Assembly: GCA_024234895.1 (NCBI GenBank)
Contig: JACKNJ010000008.1
Coordinates: 81,758-145,757, forward strand
Origin: Gammaproteobacteria bacterium
Lineage (GTDB): Bacteria; Pseudomonadota; Gammaproteobacteria; JACKNK01
Direction of reading: 5' to 3'
DNA length: 64,000 nt
In this document: positions 24,852-33,769 of the stretch, one piece after another
Layout of the letters: each line of letters starts with the position of its first letter
How positions within the stretch are numbered: position 1 is the first letter of the stretch
Notes under the pieces: model-generated
What the model was told of the DNA's origin: nothing
The model's input: only the letters and a program-made list of their open reading frames with translations
Databases searched by the model: none
Made by a program: the position numbers and the translations under genes

Positions 24852-25361
24852 ATGAGACGCCTGTATTTCCTGATCCCCACGCCGTACAGCGCGCACGAGA
24901 TCGTCAATGAACTCCTGCTCGCGCGCGTTCATTCCGAAGACATCCACATCGTTGCCCGCGAAGGCACCGAACTCGGCGATCTGCCGGAGGCATCCATCAC
25001 CCAGTCCTCCGACCTGTTGCCCGCGCTGGAACGCGGTCTCGCCGTCGGCGGCGCCACCGGCGTGCTCGCCGGTCTGGTCGCGGTGACCTTCCCGCCGGCG
25101 GGCCTCGTGCTCGGCGGCGGCGCGGTGCTCGGCATCGCCCTGGCCGGTGCCGGTGTCGGCGCGTGGGTCTCGGGCATGATCGGCATCAACGTCGAGAACA
25201 GTCAGATCCACGCCTTCGAGAAGGCGATCGCCGCCGGCGAACTGCTGATGATGATCGACGTGCCCAAGAGCCGGGTGACCGAGATAACCGCGCTGGTGCA
25301 CCAGCATCATCCGGAAGCAGAGGTCGAGGGCACGGAGCCGACCATTCCCGCCTTTCCCTAA
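24852..25361 (+). CDS. DUF1269-like membrane-associated protein
   Basis: The 169-residue protein begins MRRLYFLIPTPYSAHEIVNE. It has a central glycine-rich hydrophobic hairpin at about residues 62-115 (GGATGVLAGLVAVTFPPAGL; LGIALAGAGVGAWVSGMIGI), the pattern of DUF1269/general-stress-protein-17M-like families. The C-terminal half resembles the ferredoxin-like end of such proteins (LLMMIDVPKSRVTEI). AAGGAG lies seven bases upstream of the ATG. A perfect -35 hexamer TTGACA is at 24741-24746, but no good -10 box is spaced correctly. The role is unknown, possibly stress-related. Confidence 0.75.
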   Translation: MRRLYFLIPTPYSAHEIVNELLLARVHSEDIHIVAREGTELGDLPEASITQSSDLLPALERGLAVGGATGVLAGLVAVTFPPAGLVLGGGAVLGIALAGAGVGAWVSGMIGINVENSQIHAFEKAIAAGELLMMIDVPKSRVTEITALVHQHHPEAEVEGTEPTIPAFP

Positions 25362-25437
25362 GCGCCTGACCGGATCAGCGGGTCTGCGCAACGGAGGGAG
25401 ACCTGCTGCAAGCGCGCTCCGCCAGGCTCTTGCGCCT

Positions 25438-25521
25438 GTCGGAGCGGCTTCCGCCGCGATCTCCACAACCGCTGGCTGAGCGGAGTCGAAGCCAGCCGAT
25501 CGCGGCTGAAGCCGCTCCTAC
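25438..25521. repeat. Family B palindrome with a family A half-copy nested inside
   Basis: The outer arms GTCGGAGCGGCTTCCGCCGC (25438) and GCGGCTGAAGCCGCTCCTAC (ending 25521) belong to family B. Between them, 25470-25495 carries CGCTGGCTGAGCGGAGTCGA plus AGCCAG, one family A arm. The nested order suggests insertion of one repeat type into another or template switching. Confidence 0.85.
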
Positions 25522-25561
25522 CTGTAGCACGGACGCCGAATCGCCTTTTGTAAACACCCTC

Positions 25562-26479
25562 TTACAGCGCGTCGAGAAAACCCTGCGCCGGGACGAAATA
25601 CAGGTTGCCGGTCTCGGCGTGGGTGTAGTCGAGCAGATGGTCGTAGGTGCCGTCCGCGTCGCCTTGATACATGCGCTCCAGCATGCGCCGGAAGATGAGC
25701 GTGTCCTTGCCGAAGGCGACGAAGACGAGTCCGGCGCGGGTGGTATCGCCGTAGGGCATGCTCTGGCGGAGGATCTCCAGTTCCTCGCCATCCTCCTCGA
25801 TGACCACGCGCGAGATATGCGCGCTGGCCGGCTTGACCTCGTCGTCGAGTTCCTCGTCGTCGGGTTTGGTGCGACCGAAGACCTTCTCCTGATCGTGCAC
25901 CGCCTGGCGGTTCCACTTGTCCATGTCGTGCACGAAGCGCATCACGTGCATGTAGCTGCCGCCGGCGAACGCCGGGTCCTCGTCACCGACCAGGGCGACC
26001 GCGGCGCGTTCGTCGCCTTCCGGGTTCTCGGTGCCGTCGACGAAGCCGGTCATGTCGCGCATGTCGAGATAGCGGAAGCCGTCGATGTGTTCGACCACCT
26101 CTACCGCGTCACCGAGTTCGGCGAGCACCGCGCGGGTCAGCATGAAGTTCAGATCAGGGCGGGCGGAGCGCACATAGAGCAGCACGTCGCCCGGCGTCGC
26201 CGGCGCATCGTGGCCGTGGCCGGACATGGCCGGGAAGGGCCCGAGGTGCATCGGGCGTCCGCCATGACCGAGACGCGCCCACATCCAGTCCGAAAAGCCG
26301 ATCGCGGACAGCAGTTCCGCGCCCGGATCGATCGCCGCGATCTCGGTGGTGATCGCGGCCACGCGCGCGGCGACGGTGCGCAAGGCGGCCTCCGCAGCCT
26401 CGCCATCATTCAGCACCAGGGTCACAAAGCTCGCGTGGCGGCTGTTTTCGGGAAGAATCGCGCTCTGTGGAGTCGTCAT
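25562..26479 (-). CDS. Dyp-type haem peroxidase
   Basis: The 305-residue product is a DyP-type peroxidase of the YfeX-like B class. The catalytic signature MRDMTGFVDGTENPEGDE is near residue 143. The likely proximal haem-ligand histidine is in SAHISRVVI near 220, with a conserved downstream LVFVAFGKDTLIFRRMLERM. There is no signal peptide or twin-arginine motif, so the enzyme is cytoplasmic unless packaged in an encapsulin, and no encapsulin gene is nearby. Such enzymes oxidise dyes, porphyrinogens or phenolics with hydrogen peroxide. ATG 26479 is preceded by AGAGG about ten bases upstream. Confidence 0.93.
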   Translation of the reverse strand: MTTPQSAILPENSRHASFVTLVLNDGEAAEAALRTVAARVAAITTEIAAIDPGAELLSAIGFSDWMWARLGHGGRPMHLGPFPAMSGHGHDAPATPGDVLLYVRSARPDLNFMLTRAVLAELGDAVEVVEHIDGFRYLDMRDMTGFVDGTENPEGDERAAVALVGDEDPAFAGGSYMHVMRFVHDMDKWNRQAVHDQEKVFGRTKPDDEELDDEVKPASAHISRVVIEEDGEELEILRQSMPYGDTTRAGLVFVAFGKDTLIFRRMLERMYQGDADGTYDHLLDYTHAETGNLYFVPAQGFLDAL

Positions 26480-26872
26480 GGAACTGTGGCCTCTTCGTTT
26501 TCGTGACAGCTTCCGGCGCACGACATGACCTTCGCGCACGCCCTGGACAACATGCATCCTGCCAGCTTAACCCCACGCCTGAAACCACGAGCGACGGTGC
26601 GATTTCCGCGCGTGCGACCACCACCACCCGCTGACGGCCCGCGCCGGGAATTCATACACCGTCGACGGTGATATCCGCATCGCGGGGAACGGCATGCTCG
26701 GGGTCTCGCGATGCCGGCGAGCGAACCCCCGTGGCTCCGAGCGGTCTGTCGAGAACGAGCGCGCCACACGAAGCCATCCGGACCGACCATACTGACGCGG
26801 CGCTCCAAGCTAATCCTCGACTCGTCGCGACCGATATAGACAAGACTCGCGCCTGCCGGAAACCCACTCCCG
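26480..26872. other. Divergent intergenic region without a gene
   Basis: This 393-base stretch separates the dyp gene from the mrp operon. No reading frame with normal codon use is visible on either strand, and I see no palindromic repeat of the dispersed families. It should contain both promoters; no confident -35/-10 pair stands out. Confidence 0.5.
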
Positions 26873-29698
26873 ATGAATCTGCTCCTCACCATCATGACGC
26901 CGTTCGTCGGCGCCATCCTGGTCGCCCTGGCCGCCAGACGGGGCCGCGCCGCCGCCGCCTGGACGACCGGCGGCGTGGTCATTCTGGCAATGGCCTGGCT
27001 GGCGCCCCTGGCGTCCACGCCGTTCTGGGGCGACACCGTCATCGAACGCTGGACCTGGATGCCGGCCATCGGTATCGACCTGGTGTTCCGCCTCGACGGT
27101 CTCGGCCTGCTCTTCGCGGGCCTGATCCTCGGCATCGGCGCGCTGGTGGTGCTCTACGCGCACTACTACCTCTCGCCGCGCGATTCGCTCGGCAAGCTGT
27201 ATGCCTACCTGCTGCTGTTCATGGGCTCGATGCTCGGCGTGGTTCTGACCGAGAACCTGATCGTGCTGCTCATGTTCTGGGAGCTGACCAGCCTGTCGTC
27301 CTTCCTGCTGATCAGCTACTGGCGGGAACGCGAGGAGGCACGACGCGGCGCCCGCATGGCGCTGACCGTGACCGGCGCGGGCGGCCTCGCCATGCTCGCC
27401 GGCTTCCTGCTGCTGGGCGAGATCGTCGGCAGCTACGACCTCACCGCGATCCTCGCCAGCGGCGACCTGATCCGTGCCCACGATCTCTATCTGCCGACGC
27501 TGGTGCTGATCCTGCTCGGCGCCTTCGCCAAATCGGCGCAGTTCCCCTTCCACTTCTGGCTGCCGCACGCGATGGCGGCGCCGACGCCTGTCTCCGCCTA
27601 TCTGCATTCCGCCACCATGGTCAAAGCCGGCGTGTTCCTGATCGCACGCCTGTTCCCGGCCCTGTCCGGCACCCCTGAATGGACCTATCTGGTCGGCGGT
27701 GTCGGTCTCGCCACGCTGCTGGTCGGCGCCGTTTTCGCGCTGTTCAAGCACGATCTCAAGGGCCTGCTGGCCTATTCGACCATCAGTCACCTCGGCCTGA
27801 TCGTCGCGCTGTTCGGCATCGGCACGCCGCTGGCCGCGGTCGCCGGCGTGTTCCACATCATCAATCACGCGACCTTCAAGGCCGGCCTGTTCATGTCCGC
27901 CGGCATCATCGACCACGAATGCGGCACCCGCGACATGCGGCGCATCAACGGCCTCTGGAACTACATGCCCTACACCGCGACGCTGGCCATGGTCGCGGCC
28001 GCGGCGATGGCCGGGGTGCCGCTGCTGAACGGCTTCCTGTCCAAGGAGATGTTCTTCGCCGAGGCCGTCAGCGGCGAGGCGCTCGACCAGTTCGGCTGGG
28101 CCCTGCCGGTCGCGGTCACCATCGCCGGCGTGTTCGCGGTCGCCTATTCGCTGCGCTTCATCCACGATGTGTTCTTCAACGGCGAGCCGATCGACCTGCC
28201 GCGCACCCCGCACGAACCGCCGCGCTTCATGAAGGTGCCGGTGGAGATCCTGGTGCTGCTGGTGCTGATGGTCGGCATCTTCCCGGCCGCGACCGTCGAA
28301 CCCATCCTCAGCATGGCCGCGCTCGGCGTGTTGCAAAACCCGCTGCCCGCGTTCGACCTCGCGATCTGGCACGGTTTCAGCCCGGCCCTGTTCATGAGCC
28401 TGATCGCGCTGGTCGGCGGCTCCCTCGTCTATTACGCGCGCCGTCCGCTGTACGCATTCCAGACCCGGCACGAGGGCATGCTCGACGCCCGGCGCACATT
28501 CAACGTGCTGCTCGACGGCCTGCTCGGCTTCGCGCGCGCCATCACCGCCGCGCTCGATACCGGCTCGCTGCAACGTCAGTTGCTGTTCATGATCCTCGCC
28601 GTGCTGGTGCTCGGCGTAAGCGGCATGGCCGCATCGCCCAGCCCGCTGACCGGGGCGCGCGCGACCCTGCCGCTGGATGCGGTCAGCCTGATCGCCGGCG
28701 CGGTGCTGATCGTCAGCGCGCTGGTCACCACCTGGTGGCACCGCGACCGCCTCACCGCGCTGATCACCATCGGCGCGGTCGGTCTCGTGGTCGCGCTGAC
28801 CTTCGTGAAATTCTCCGCGCCGGACCTCGCCCTCACCCAGCTGTCGGTCGAGATCGTCACCATCGTGCTGCTGATGCTGGCGCTCTACTTCCTGCCGCAA
28901 CGGGGTGCGACGGACTCCGGCGACGCGCGCCACGTGCGCGACTTTCTGGTTGCCGGCCTCGCCGGCGCGGCCACCACCGCGCTGGCCTGGTCGGTATTGA
29001 CCCGCGATTACCAGACCATCGCCGACTATTTCATCGCCAACAGCGTGCCCGGCGGCGGCGGCAGCAACGTGGTCAACGTGATCCTCGTCGACTTCCGCGG
29101 CTACGACACCTTCGGCGAGATCACCGTGCTGGCGCTGGCCGCGCTCGGCATCTACGGCCTGCTGCACAAGCTGCAACTGGAGGCCCCCAGTCACGACACC
29201 TACGGTCGCGCCTGGCATCCGGACCTGCACCCGCTGCTGCTCGCGACCTTCGCCCGTCTGCTGCTGCCGCTGGCGCTGGTGGTCTCGGTGTTCATCTTCC
29301 TGCGCGGTCACAACCTGCCCGGTGGCGGCTTCATCGCCGGCCTGATCACCGCCATCGCGCTGATCATGCAGTACCTCGCCAACGGCGTGGGCTGGACCCA
29401 GGAGCGCCTGCCCTCGAACACCCATCCGCTGATCGCCGCCGGTCTCGGCATCGCCCTGCTGACGGGTCTCGCCAGCTTCCTGTTCGGCCACCCGTTCCTG
29501 ACCTCGACCTTCACGCACCTGCACTGGCCGATCGTCGGCGAGTTCGAGATCGCCTCGGCGATGGCCTTCGATCTCGGCGTCTATCTGGTCGTGGTCGGCG
29601 CGACCCTGCTGATCCTCATCCACCTCGGTCTGATGCATAACCTGACCCATCCGAATCCCGCAGCCACCCTGCAAGGCATGCTCAAGGAGAAGCGCTGA
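26873..29698 (+). CDS. mrpA: Mrp-type Na+/H+ antiporter subunit A with fused subunit B domain
   Basis: This 941-residue inner-membrane protein is the largest subunit of the multi-gene cation/proton antiporter. Residues about 1-510 are NuoL-like proton-translocation helices (MFWELTSLSSFLLISYW; FAKSAQFPFHFWLPHAMAAP; LKGLLAYSTISHLGLIVALF). Residues about 600-690 are the MrpA C-terminal extension (FVKFSAPDLALTQLSVEIVT). From about residue 794 a complete MrpB-type domain follows (FLRGHNLPGGGFIAGLITAI), so no separate mrpB is needed, as in PhaAB-type systems. The stop overlaps mrpC by one base. The complex uses proton motive force to expel Na+ and/or K+ and supports pH and salt tolerance. Confidence 0.96.
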   Translation: MNLLLTIMTPFVGAILVALAARRGRAAAAWTTGGVVILAMAWLAPLASTPFWGDTVIERWTWMPAIGIDLVFRLDGLGLLFAGLILGIGALVVLYAHYYLSPRDSLGKLYAYLLLFMGSMLGVVLTENLIVLLMFWELTSLSSFLLISYWREREEARRGARMALTVTGAGGLAMLAGFLLLGEIVGSYDLTAILASGDLIRAHDLYLPTLVLILLGAFAKSAQFPFHFWLPHAMAAPTPVSAYLHSATMVKAGVFLIARLFPALSGTPEWTYLVGGVGLATLLVGAVFALFKHDLKGLLAYSTISHLGLIVALFGIGTPLAAVAGVFHIINHATFKAGLFMSAGIIDHECGTRDMRRINGLWNYMPYTATLAMVAAAAMAGVPLLNGFLSKEMFFAEAVSGEALDQFGWALPVAVTIAGVFAVAYSLRFIHDVFFNGEPIDLPRTPHEPPRFMKVPVEILVLLVLMVGIFPAATVEPILSMAALGVLQNPLPAFDLAIWHGFSPALFMSLIALVGGSLVYYARRPLYAFQTRHEGMLDARRTFNVLLDGLLGFARAITAALDTGSLQRQLLFMILAVLVLGVSGMAASPSPLTGARATLPLDAVSLIAGAVLIVSALVTTWWHRDRLTALITIGAVGLVVALTFVKFSAPDLALTQLSVEIVTIVLLMLALYFLPQRGATDSGDARHVRDFLVAGLAGAATTALAWSVLTRDYQTIADYFIANSVPGGGGSNVVNVILVDFRGYDTFGEITVLALAALGIYGLLHKLQLEAPSHDTYGRAWHPDLHPLLLATFARLLLPLALVVSVFIFLRGHNLPGGGFIAGLITAIALIMQYLANGVGWTQERLPSNTHPLIAAGLGIALLTGLASFLFGHPFLTSTFTHLHWPIVGEFEIASAMAFDLGVYLVVVGATLLILIHLGLMHNLTHPNPAATLQGMLKEKR

Positions 29699-30018
29699 TG
29701 GAAGCCATGATCTCCCTGATGATCGGCGTGCTCACCGCGACCGGCGTCTATCTGGTGCTGCGCGCCCGCACCTTCCCGGTCGTGCTCGGCCTGACCCTGC
29801 TGTCCTACGGCGTCAACCTGTTCCTGTTCGCCATGGGCCGCCTGCGGGTCGGCGCGCCGGCGGTGATCGGCAGCGGCGACAGCTACGCCGACCCGCTGCC
29901 GCAGGCGCTGGTGCTTACCGCCATCGTGATCGGCTTCGCGATGACCGCGTTCACGATCATGCTGGCGCTGCGCGCCCGCGCCGAGCTCGGCAACGACCAC
30001 GTCGACGGGCGGGGCTGA
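29698..30018 (+). CDS. mrpC: Mrp antiporter subunit C
   Basis: The 106-residue NuoK-like subunit has three membrane segments (SLMIGVLTATGVYLVLRA; PVVLGLTLLSYGVNLFLFAM; LVLTAIVIGFAMTAFTIMLA). It shares one base with the mrpA stop and is followed one base later by mrpD. The sequence DPLPQALVLTAIVIGFA is a hallmark of MrpC/MnhC. It is part of the membrane core that links the A and D subunits. Confidence 0.95.
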   Translation: MEAMISLMIGVLTATGVYLVLRARTFPVVLGLTLLSYGVNLFLFAMGRLRVGAPAVIGSGDSYADPLPQALVLTAIVIGFAMTAFTIMLALRARAELGNDHVDGRG

Positions 30019-30019
30019 C

Positions 30020-31549
30020 ATGAACGCGCTGCTCACCATGCATCTGCCGGCCCTGCCGATCCTGCTGCCGTTCATCGCGGGGCTGTTGCTGCTCGCGCTG
30101 CCCAAGCTCGGCTTCCCGCAGCGACGCCTGTTCAGCGGGCTCGCGCTGCTGCTCCAGATCGGCGTCGCGCTGCTGCTGCTCAGCCGCGTTTCGGGCGGCG
30201 ACATCTTCGTCTATCGCCTCGGCGACTGGGCCGCACCGTGGGGCATCGTGCTGGTCGCCGACCGGCTGTCCGCGTGGATGCTGCTGATCACCACCGTGCT
30301 GGCGCTGGCGGCGGCGTTCGCGACCGGCAACGGCGACGACCGGCGCGGGCCGCATTTCCACACCCTGTTCCAGATGCAGCTGTTCGGTCTCGCCGGTGCC
30401 TTCCTGACCGGCGACCTGTTCAACCTGTTCGTGTTCTTCGAGGTCCTGCTGCTCGCCTCCTACGGTCTGCAACTGCACGGCGGCGGTGGCGATCGCGTGC
30501 GCGGCGGCCTGCATTACGTGGTCCTCAACCTGATCGGTTCGACCGTGTTCCTGTTCGCGGCCGGTCTGCTCTACGGCGCGCTCGGCACGCTCAACATGGC
30601 CGATCTGGCGCAACGCGCGGCGCAGGTGCCGGCCAGCGAGGTCGGCCTGGTCCGCACCGGCGGCCTGCTGCTGTTCGCGGTGTTCGCGCTGAAGGCCGCA
30701 CTGCTGCCGCTGTATTTCTGGCTGCCCGCCGCCTACGCCAGCACCAGCGCGCCGGTGGCGGCGCTGTTCGCGATCATGACCAAGGTCGGCGCCTACGCGA
30801 TCCTGCGCCACCAGTCGCTGATGTTCGGCCCGGACGCCGGCCCGGTGGCCGATCTGTTCGCGCCCTGGCTGCTGCCGGCGGCCCTGCTGACCCTGCTGCT
30901 CGGCATGTTCGGCGCGCTCGCGGCGGACCGGTTGAAACGCATGGCCGCCTATCTGGTCGTCGCCTCGGTCGGCACCCTGCTGGTCGCCTTCTCGCTCGGC
31001 ACCGCAGGGGTCGCCGCCGGGCTCTATTACCTGCCGCACAGCACCTTCGCGGGCGCCGCGCTGTTCCTGCTCGCCGACGCCATCGCCCGTCGTCGCGAGG
31101 TCGTCGGCGAGAGTCTGCGCGAGGCGGACGGCGAGCTTCCGCAGGCGCCGCTGTGGGGCACCATGTTCTTCGTCAGCGCGGTGCTGATCGCGGGGCTGCC
31201 GCCGCTGTCCGGGTTCCTCGGCAAGGTGGTGATCCTACGGGCCGCCTATGGGCAGCCGGCAGCGGTCCTGATCTGGACGGCAATCCTGTTCACTGCCCTG
31301 CTCGGCATCATCGCGATGGCGCGCGCCGGCAGCCGCCTGTTCTTCAAGACCGACCGCGCCCAACCGTCCGCGCCCATCGGGGTTCGTCGCCATGACCTGC
31401 TCGCGATCGGCAGCCTGCTGGCGCTCGCGCTCGCCCTGACCATCTGGGCGAATCCGGTGCTGGAGTTCACCCAGGCCACCGCGACGCAACTGGGCACCCC
31501 CGACATCTACATCCGTGCGGTGCTGGGCGCGGCGGAGTCCGGATCATGA
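30020..31549 (+). CDS. mrpD: Mrp antiporter subunit D
   Basis: The 509-residue NuoN/NuoL-like subunit has about fourteen membrane helices. Motifs include LFNLFVFFEVLLLASYGLQL near residue 133 with its conserved Glu, ALLPLYFWLPAAYASTSAPV near 230 and GLPPLSGFLGKVVILRAAYG near 393. It forms a proton-translocating half of the Mrp complex. Its last four bases overlap the mrpE start (ATGA), consistent with stoichiometric translation from one operon mRNA. Confidence 0.95.
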   Translation: MNALLTMHLPALPILLPFIAGLLLLALPKLGFPQRRLFSGLALLLQIGVALLLLSRVSGGDIFVYRLGDWAAPWGIVLVADRLSAWMLLITTVLALAAAFATGNGDDRRGPHFHTLFQMQLFGLAGAFLTGDLFNLFVFFEVLLLASYGLQLHGGGGDRVRGGLHYVVLNLIGSTVFLFAAGLLYGALGTLNMADLAQRAAQVPASEVGLVRTGGLLLFAVFALKAALLPLYFWLPAAYASTSAPVAALFAIMTKVGAYAILRHQSLMFGPDAGPVADLFAPWLLPAALLTLLLGMFGALAADRLKRMAAYLVVASVGTLLVAFSLGTAGVAAGLYYLPHSTFAGAALFLLADAIARRREVVGESLREADGELPQAPLWGTMFFVSAVLIAGLPPLSGFLGKVVILRAAYGQPAAVLIWTAILFTALLGIIAMARAGSRLFFKTDRAQPSAPIGVRRHDLLAIGSLLALALALTIWANPVLEFTQATATQLGTPDIYIRAVLGAAESGS

Positions 31550-32037
31550 AGCAGTTCCTGCCGCACCCGATCATCACCCCGGCCCTGACGCTGGTCTGGC
31601 TGCTGTTGAACAACAGTTTCGCGCCCGGCCACATCGTGCTCGGCCTGTTGCTGGGCTGGGCGATCCCGCGTCTGACCATCGATTTCTGGCCGGATACCGT
31701 GCGCATCCACAAACCCGCCGCCCTGCTGCGCCTGTTCGGGGTGTTCATGTGGGACATCCTGGTCGCGAACCTGAATGTCGCCCGCCTCGTGCTGGCCGGT
31801 CCGAAGCACATCCGGCCCGCCTTCGTCGCGGTGCCGCTGGACATGGATCACGCCTTCGCCATCAGCCTGCTGGCCAACATCATCTCGCTGACCCCCGGCA
31901 CGGTCTCCGCGCAGCTCTCCGAGGATCGCCGGAGTCTGTGGGTGCACGCGCTGGACACGGACAACCCGGACGCGCTGATCGCGGAAATCAAGACCCGCTA
32001 CGAAGCACCGCTGAAGGAGGCTTTCACCCCATGTTGA
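31546..32037 (+). CDS. mrpE: Mrp antiporter subunit E
   Basis: The 163-residue subunit has an N-terminal pair of membrane helices (HPIITPALTLVWLLLNNSFA; IVLGLLLGWAIPRL) and a cytoplasmic alpha-beta domain. It carries the MrpE signature LLANIISLTPGTVSAQLSED near residue 108. It overlaps both mrpD and mrpF by a few bases. MrpE is needed for assembly or full activity in characterised systems. Confidence 0.94.
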   Translation: MKQFLPHPIITPALTLVWLLLNNSFAPGHIVLGLLLGWAIPRLTIDFWPDTVRIHKPAALLRLFGVFMWDILVANLNVARLVLAGPKHIRPAFVAVPLDMDHAFAISLLANIISLTPGTVSAQLSEDRRSLWVHALDTDNPDALIAEIKTRYEAPLKEAFTPC

Positions 32038-32300
32038 GCATCGCCCTGCCGATCGCCTTCGGTCTGGTCGCCGCCGCCGCCGGCATGAGTCTGTGGCGGC
32101 TGATCTTCGGGCCGTCCGCGCCTGACCGCATCCTTGCCCTCGACACGCTGTACATCAACACCATCGCGCTGCTGGTGCTGCTCGGCGTGCATCTGTCCAG
32201 CCCGCTCTATTTCGAGGCGGCGTTGCTGATCGCGCTGATGGGTTTCGTCGGCACCGTCGCGCTCGCCAAATACCTGCTGCGTGGAGACATCATCGAATGA
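32031..32300 (+). CDS. mrpF: Mrp antiporter subunit F
   Basis: The 89-residue, three-helix subunit contains GPSAPDRILALDTLYINTIA, typical of MrpF/MnhF. ATG 32031 lies within the end of mrpE (seven-base overlap). CTGAAGGAGG lies just upstream, so initiation is strong despite the overlap. Its stop overlaps the mrpG start (ATGA). No longer version is plausible, because the frame upstream runs inside mrpE. Confidence 0.94.
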   Translation: MLSIALPIAFGLVAAAAGMSLWRLIFGPSAPDRILALDTLYINTIALLVLLGVHLSSPLYFEAALLIALMGFVGTVALAKYLLRGDIIE

Positions 32301-32635
32301 ACCCCGTGCTCGACATCGTGCTCGCGGTGCTGGTGCTCACCGGCGCCGTATTCACCTTCATCGGCTCGCTGGGACTGGTCCGTCTGCGCGACTTCTACAC
32401 GCGCCTGCACGGCCCGACCAAGGCGACCACGCTCGGCGTCGGCTGCCTGCTGATCGCGTCGGCGGTGTATTTCAGTTTCGATGGGGACGGCATCAGCCTG
32501 CACGAGGTGCTGGTCACGCTGTTCCTGTTCATCACCGCGCCGGTGTCGGCGCATCTGCTGTCGATGGCCGCGTTGCACCAGCATCTCCCCTCGCAGGCGC
32601 CCGCCCCGGAACCGGAAGACAACGCCGGCAAGTGA
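32297..32635 (+). CDS. mrpG: Mrp antiporter subunit G
   Basis: The 112-residue subunit has three helices and the MrpG motif GSLGLVRLRDFYTRLHGPTK near residue 23, then TLGVGCLLIASAVYF. The tail after residue 92 is hydrophilic and Pro-rich (LPSQAPAPEPEDNAGK). It is the last gene of the mrpA(B)CDEFG operon and is followed by a strong terminator. Confidence 0.94.
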   Translation: MNPVLDIVLAVLVLTGAVFTFIGSLGLVRLRDFYTRLHGPTKATTLGVGCLLIASAVYFSFDGDGISLHEVLVTLFLFITAPVSAHLLSMAALHQHLPSQAPAPEPEDNAGK

Positions 32636-32661
32636 TTCCGGCCTGGCCGGTCCCCCAACAG

Positions 32662-32699
32662 AAAACGCCCCGCCGTGTTCACACAGGCGGGGCGTTTTT
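32662..32699. terminator. Bidirectional terminator between mrpG and rpoH
   Basis: AAAACGCCCCGCC (32662-32674) pairs with GGCGGGGCGTTTT (32686-32698) around an 11-base loop. T-rich tails on both strands allow it to end both the plus-strand mrp operon and the convergent minus-strand rpoH transcript. Confidence 0.93.
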
Positions 32700-32721
32700 C
32701 ACTCCGGACCCGAAACAGCGA

Positions 32722-33588
32722 TCACGCCACCATGCGGCCCCGCAGCTTCTTGATCGCGTTGTTCTCGATCTGGCGGATGCGCTCGGCGGACACGCCGTAT
32801 TCGTCGGCGAGATCCTGCAACGTGGCCTTGTCGTCGTTCAGCCAGCGCCGCTGGAGAATGTCGAGACTGCGCGTATCGAGCTGCTCCAGGGCCTCGCCGA
32901 GCCGCTGGTGGGCATCGTTGTCCCAGTCCTCGGCCTCGATCAGACAGGCCGGATCGGCGCGGTGATCTTCCAGGTACGCCGCCGGACTGCGGAAGGCCTC
33001 GTCGTCATCGCTTTCGGGAGCCGGATCGAAGGACACGTCCGCGCCGGACATGCGCGATTCCATTTCCAGCACCGTCTCCGGCGGCACGCCGAGATCGTCG
33101 GCGACCTGATCGACCTCTTCCTTCGAGAACCAGCCCAGACGCTTCTTGGCGCTGCGCAGATTGAAGAACAGCTTGCGCTGGGCCTTGGTGGTCGCGACCT
33201 TGACGATGCGCCAATTGCGCAGCACGAATTCGTGAATCTCGGCGCGGATCCAGTGCACGGCGAACGACACCAGACGCACCTTCACGTCGGGGTCGAAACG
33301 CTTCACCGCCTTCATCAGGCCGATGTTGCCTTCCTGGATCAGATCGGCCAGCGGCAGCCCGTAACCGGTGTAGCCGCGCGCGATGTAGACCACGAAACGC
33401 AGATGCGAGAACACCAGCTGGCGCGCGGCGTTCAGGTCACCCTGATCGCGCAGGCGCACGGCAAGTTCGTGCTCTTCCTCGGCGGAAAGCACGGGGATGC
33501 GGTTGACCGCGGAAATGTACGACTCCGCACCGCCGGACGCGGACAGCGTCGGCAGATGGAGTTCCTGGGCAATGAGAGCGTGAGTCAT
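32722..33588 (-). CDS. rpoH: Heat-shock sigma factor RpoH (sigma-32)
   Basis: The 288-residue sigma-70 family protein directs RNA polymerase to heat-shock promoters. Region 2 reads LVFSHLRFVVYIARGYTGYG, then LIQEGNIGLMKAVKRFDPD and SFAVHWIRAEIHEFVLRNWR. The RpoH box QRKLFFNLRSAKKRLGW near residue 132 is diagnostic. Region 4 ends with YGVSAERIRQIENNAIKKLR. ATG 33588 is chosen (GGAGG 11 bases upstream, MTHALIAQELHL); an in-frame ATG at 33612 would add eight residues. A perfect CIRCE element overlies the promoter just upstream, which predicts HrcA repression. It faces the mrp operon across a shared terminator. Confidence 0.95.
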   Translation of the reverse strand: MTHALIAQELHLPTLSASGGAESYISAVNRIPVLSAEEEHELAVRLRDQGDLNAARQLVFSHLRFVVYIARGYTGYGLPLADLIQEGNIGLMKAVKRFDPDVKVRLVSFAVHWIRAEIHEFVLRNWRIVKVATTKAQRKLFFNLRSAKKRLGWFSKEEVDQVADDLGVPPETVLEMESRMSGADVSFDPAPESDDDEAFRSPAAYLEDHRADPACLIEAEDWDNDAHQRLGEALEQLDTRSLDILQRRWLNDDKATLQDLADEYGVSAERIRQIENNAIKKLRGRMVA

Positions 33589-33634
33589 TGGCTTATCGGC
33601 CTCCGTCGTCATACAAGTCAGTGGACACACTGAA

Positions 33635-33664
33635 ATTTTAGCACTCCGCCGATTGGAGTGCTAA
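33635..33664 (-). promoter_or_regulatory. CIRCE operator overlapping the rpoH promoter
   Basis: TTAGCACTC (33638-33646), nine bases, then GAGTGCTAA (33656-33664) is an exact match to the HrcA-binding CIRCE consensus. On the minus strand the sequence also provides TTAGCA (33664-33659), an 18-base spacer and TAAAAT (33640-33635), a good sigma-70 promoter reading into rpoH. The expected transcription start is near 33629, about 40 bases before the chosen start codon. CIRCE normally controls groESL or dnaK operons, so its position here is notable. Confidence 0.9.
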
Positions 33665-33769
33665 GCCCCGGACAAGTTCCGGGTCTGCACGGTTATTTTC
33701 CACCGACACTGGTCATCCGCACCGGGCTGATGTAATTCCTTGAGCCTTCTCAACACCGGGAGAACCACC

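Noticed and set aside
26810..29674. A 954-codon open frame antisense to mrpA, and similar long antisense frames over prsT, purH, argS and the GGDEF/EAL gene
   Set aside because: They mirror strongly coding GC-rich genes, show low-complexity Arg/Gly/Gln/His-rich translations and have no family motifs.
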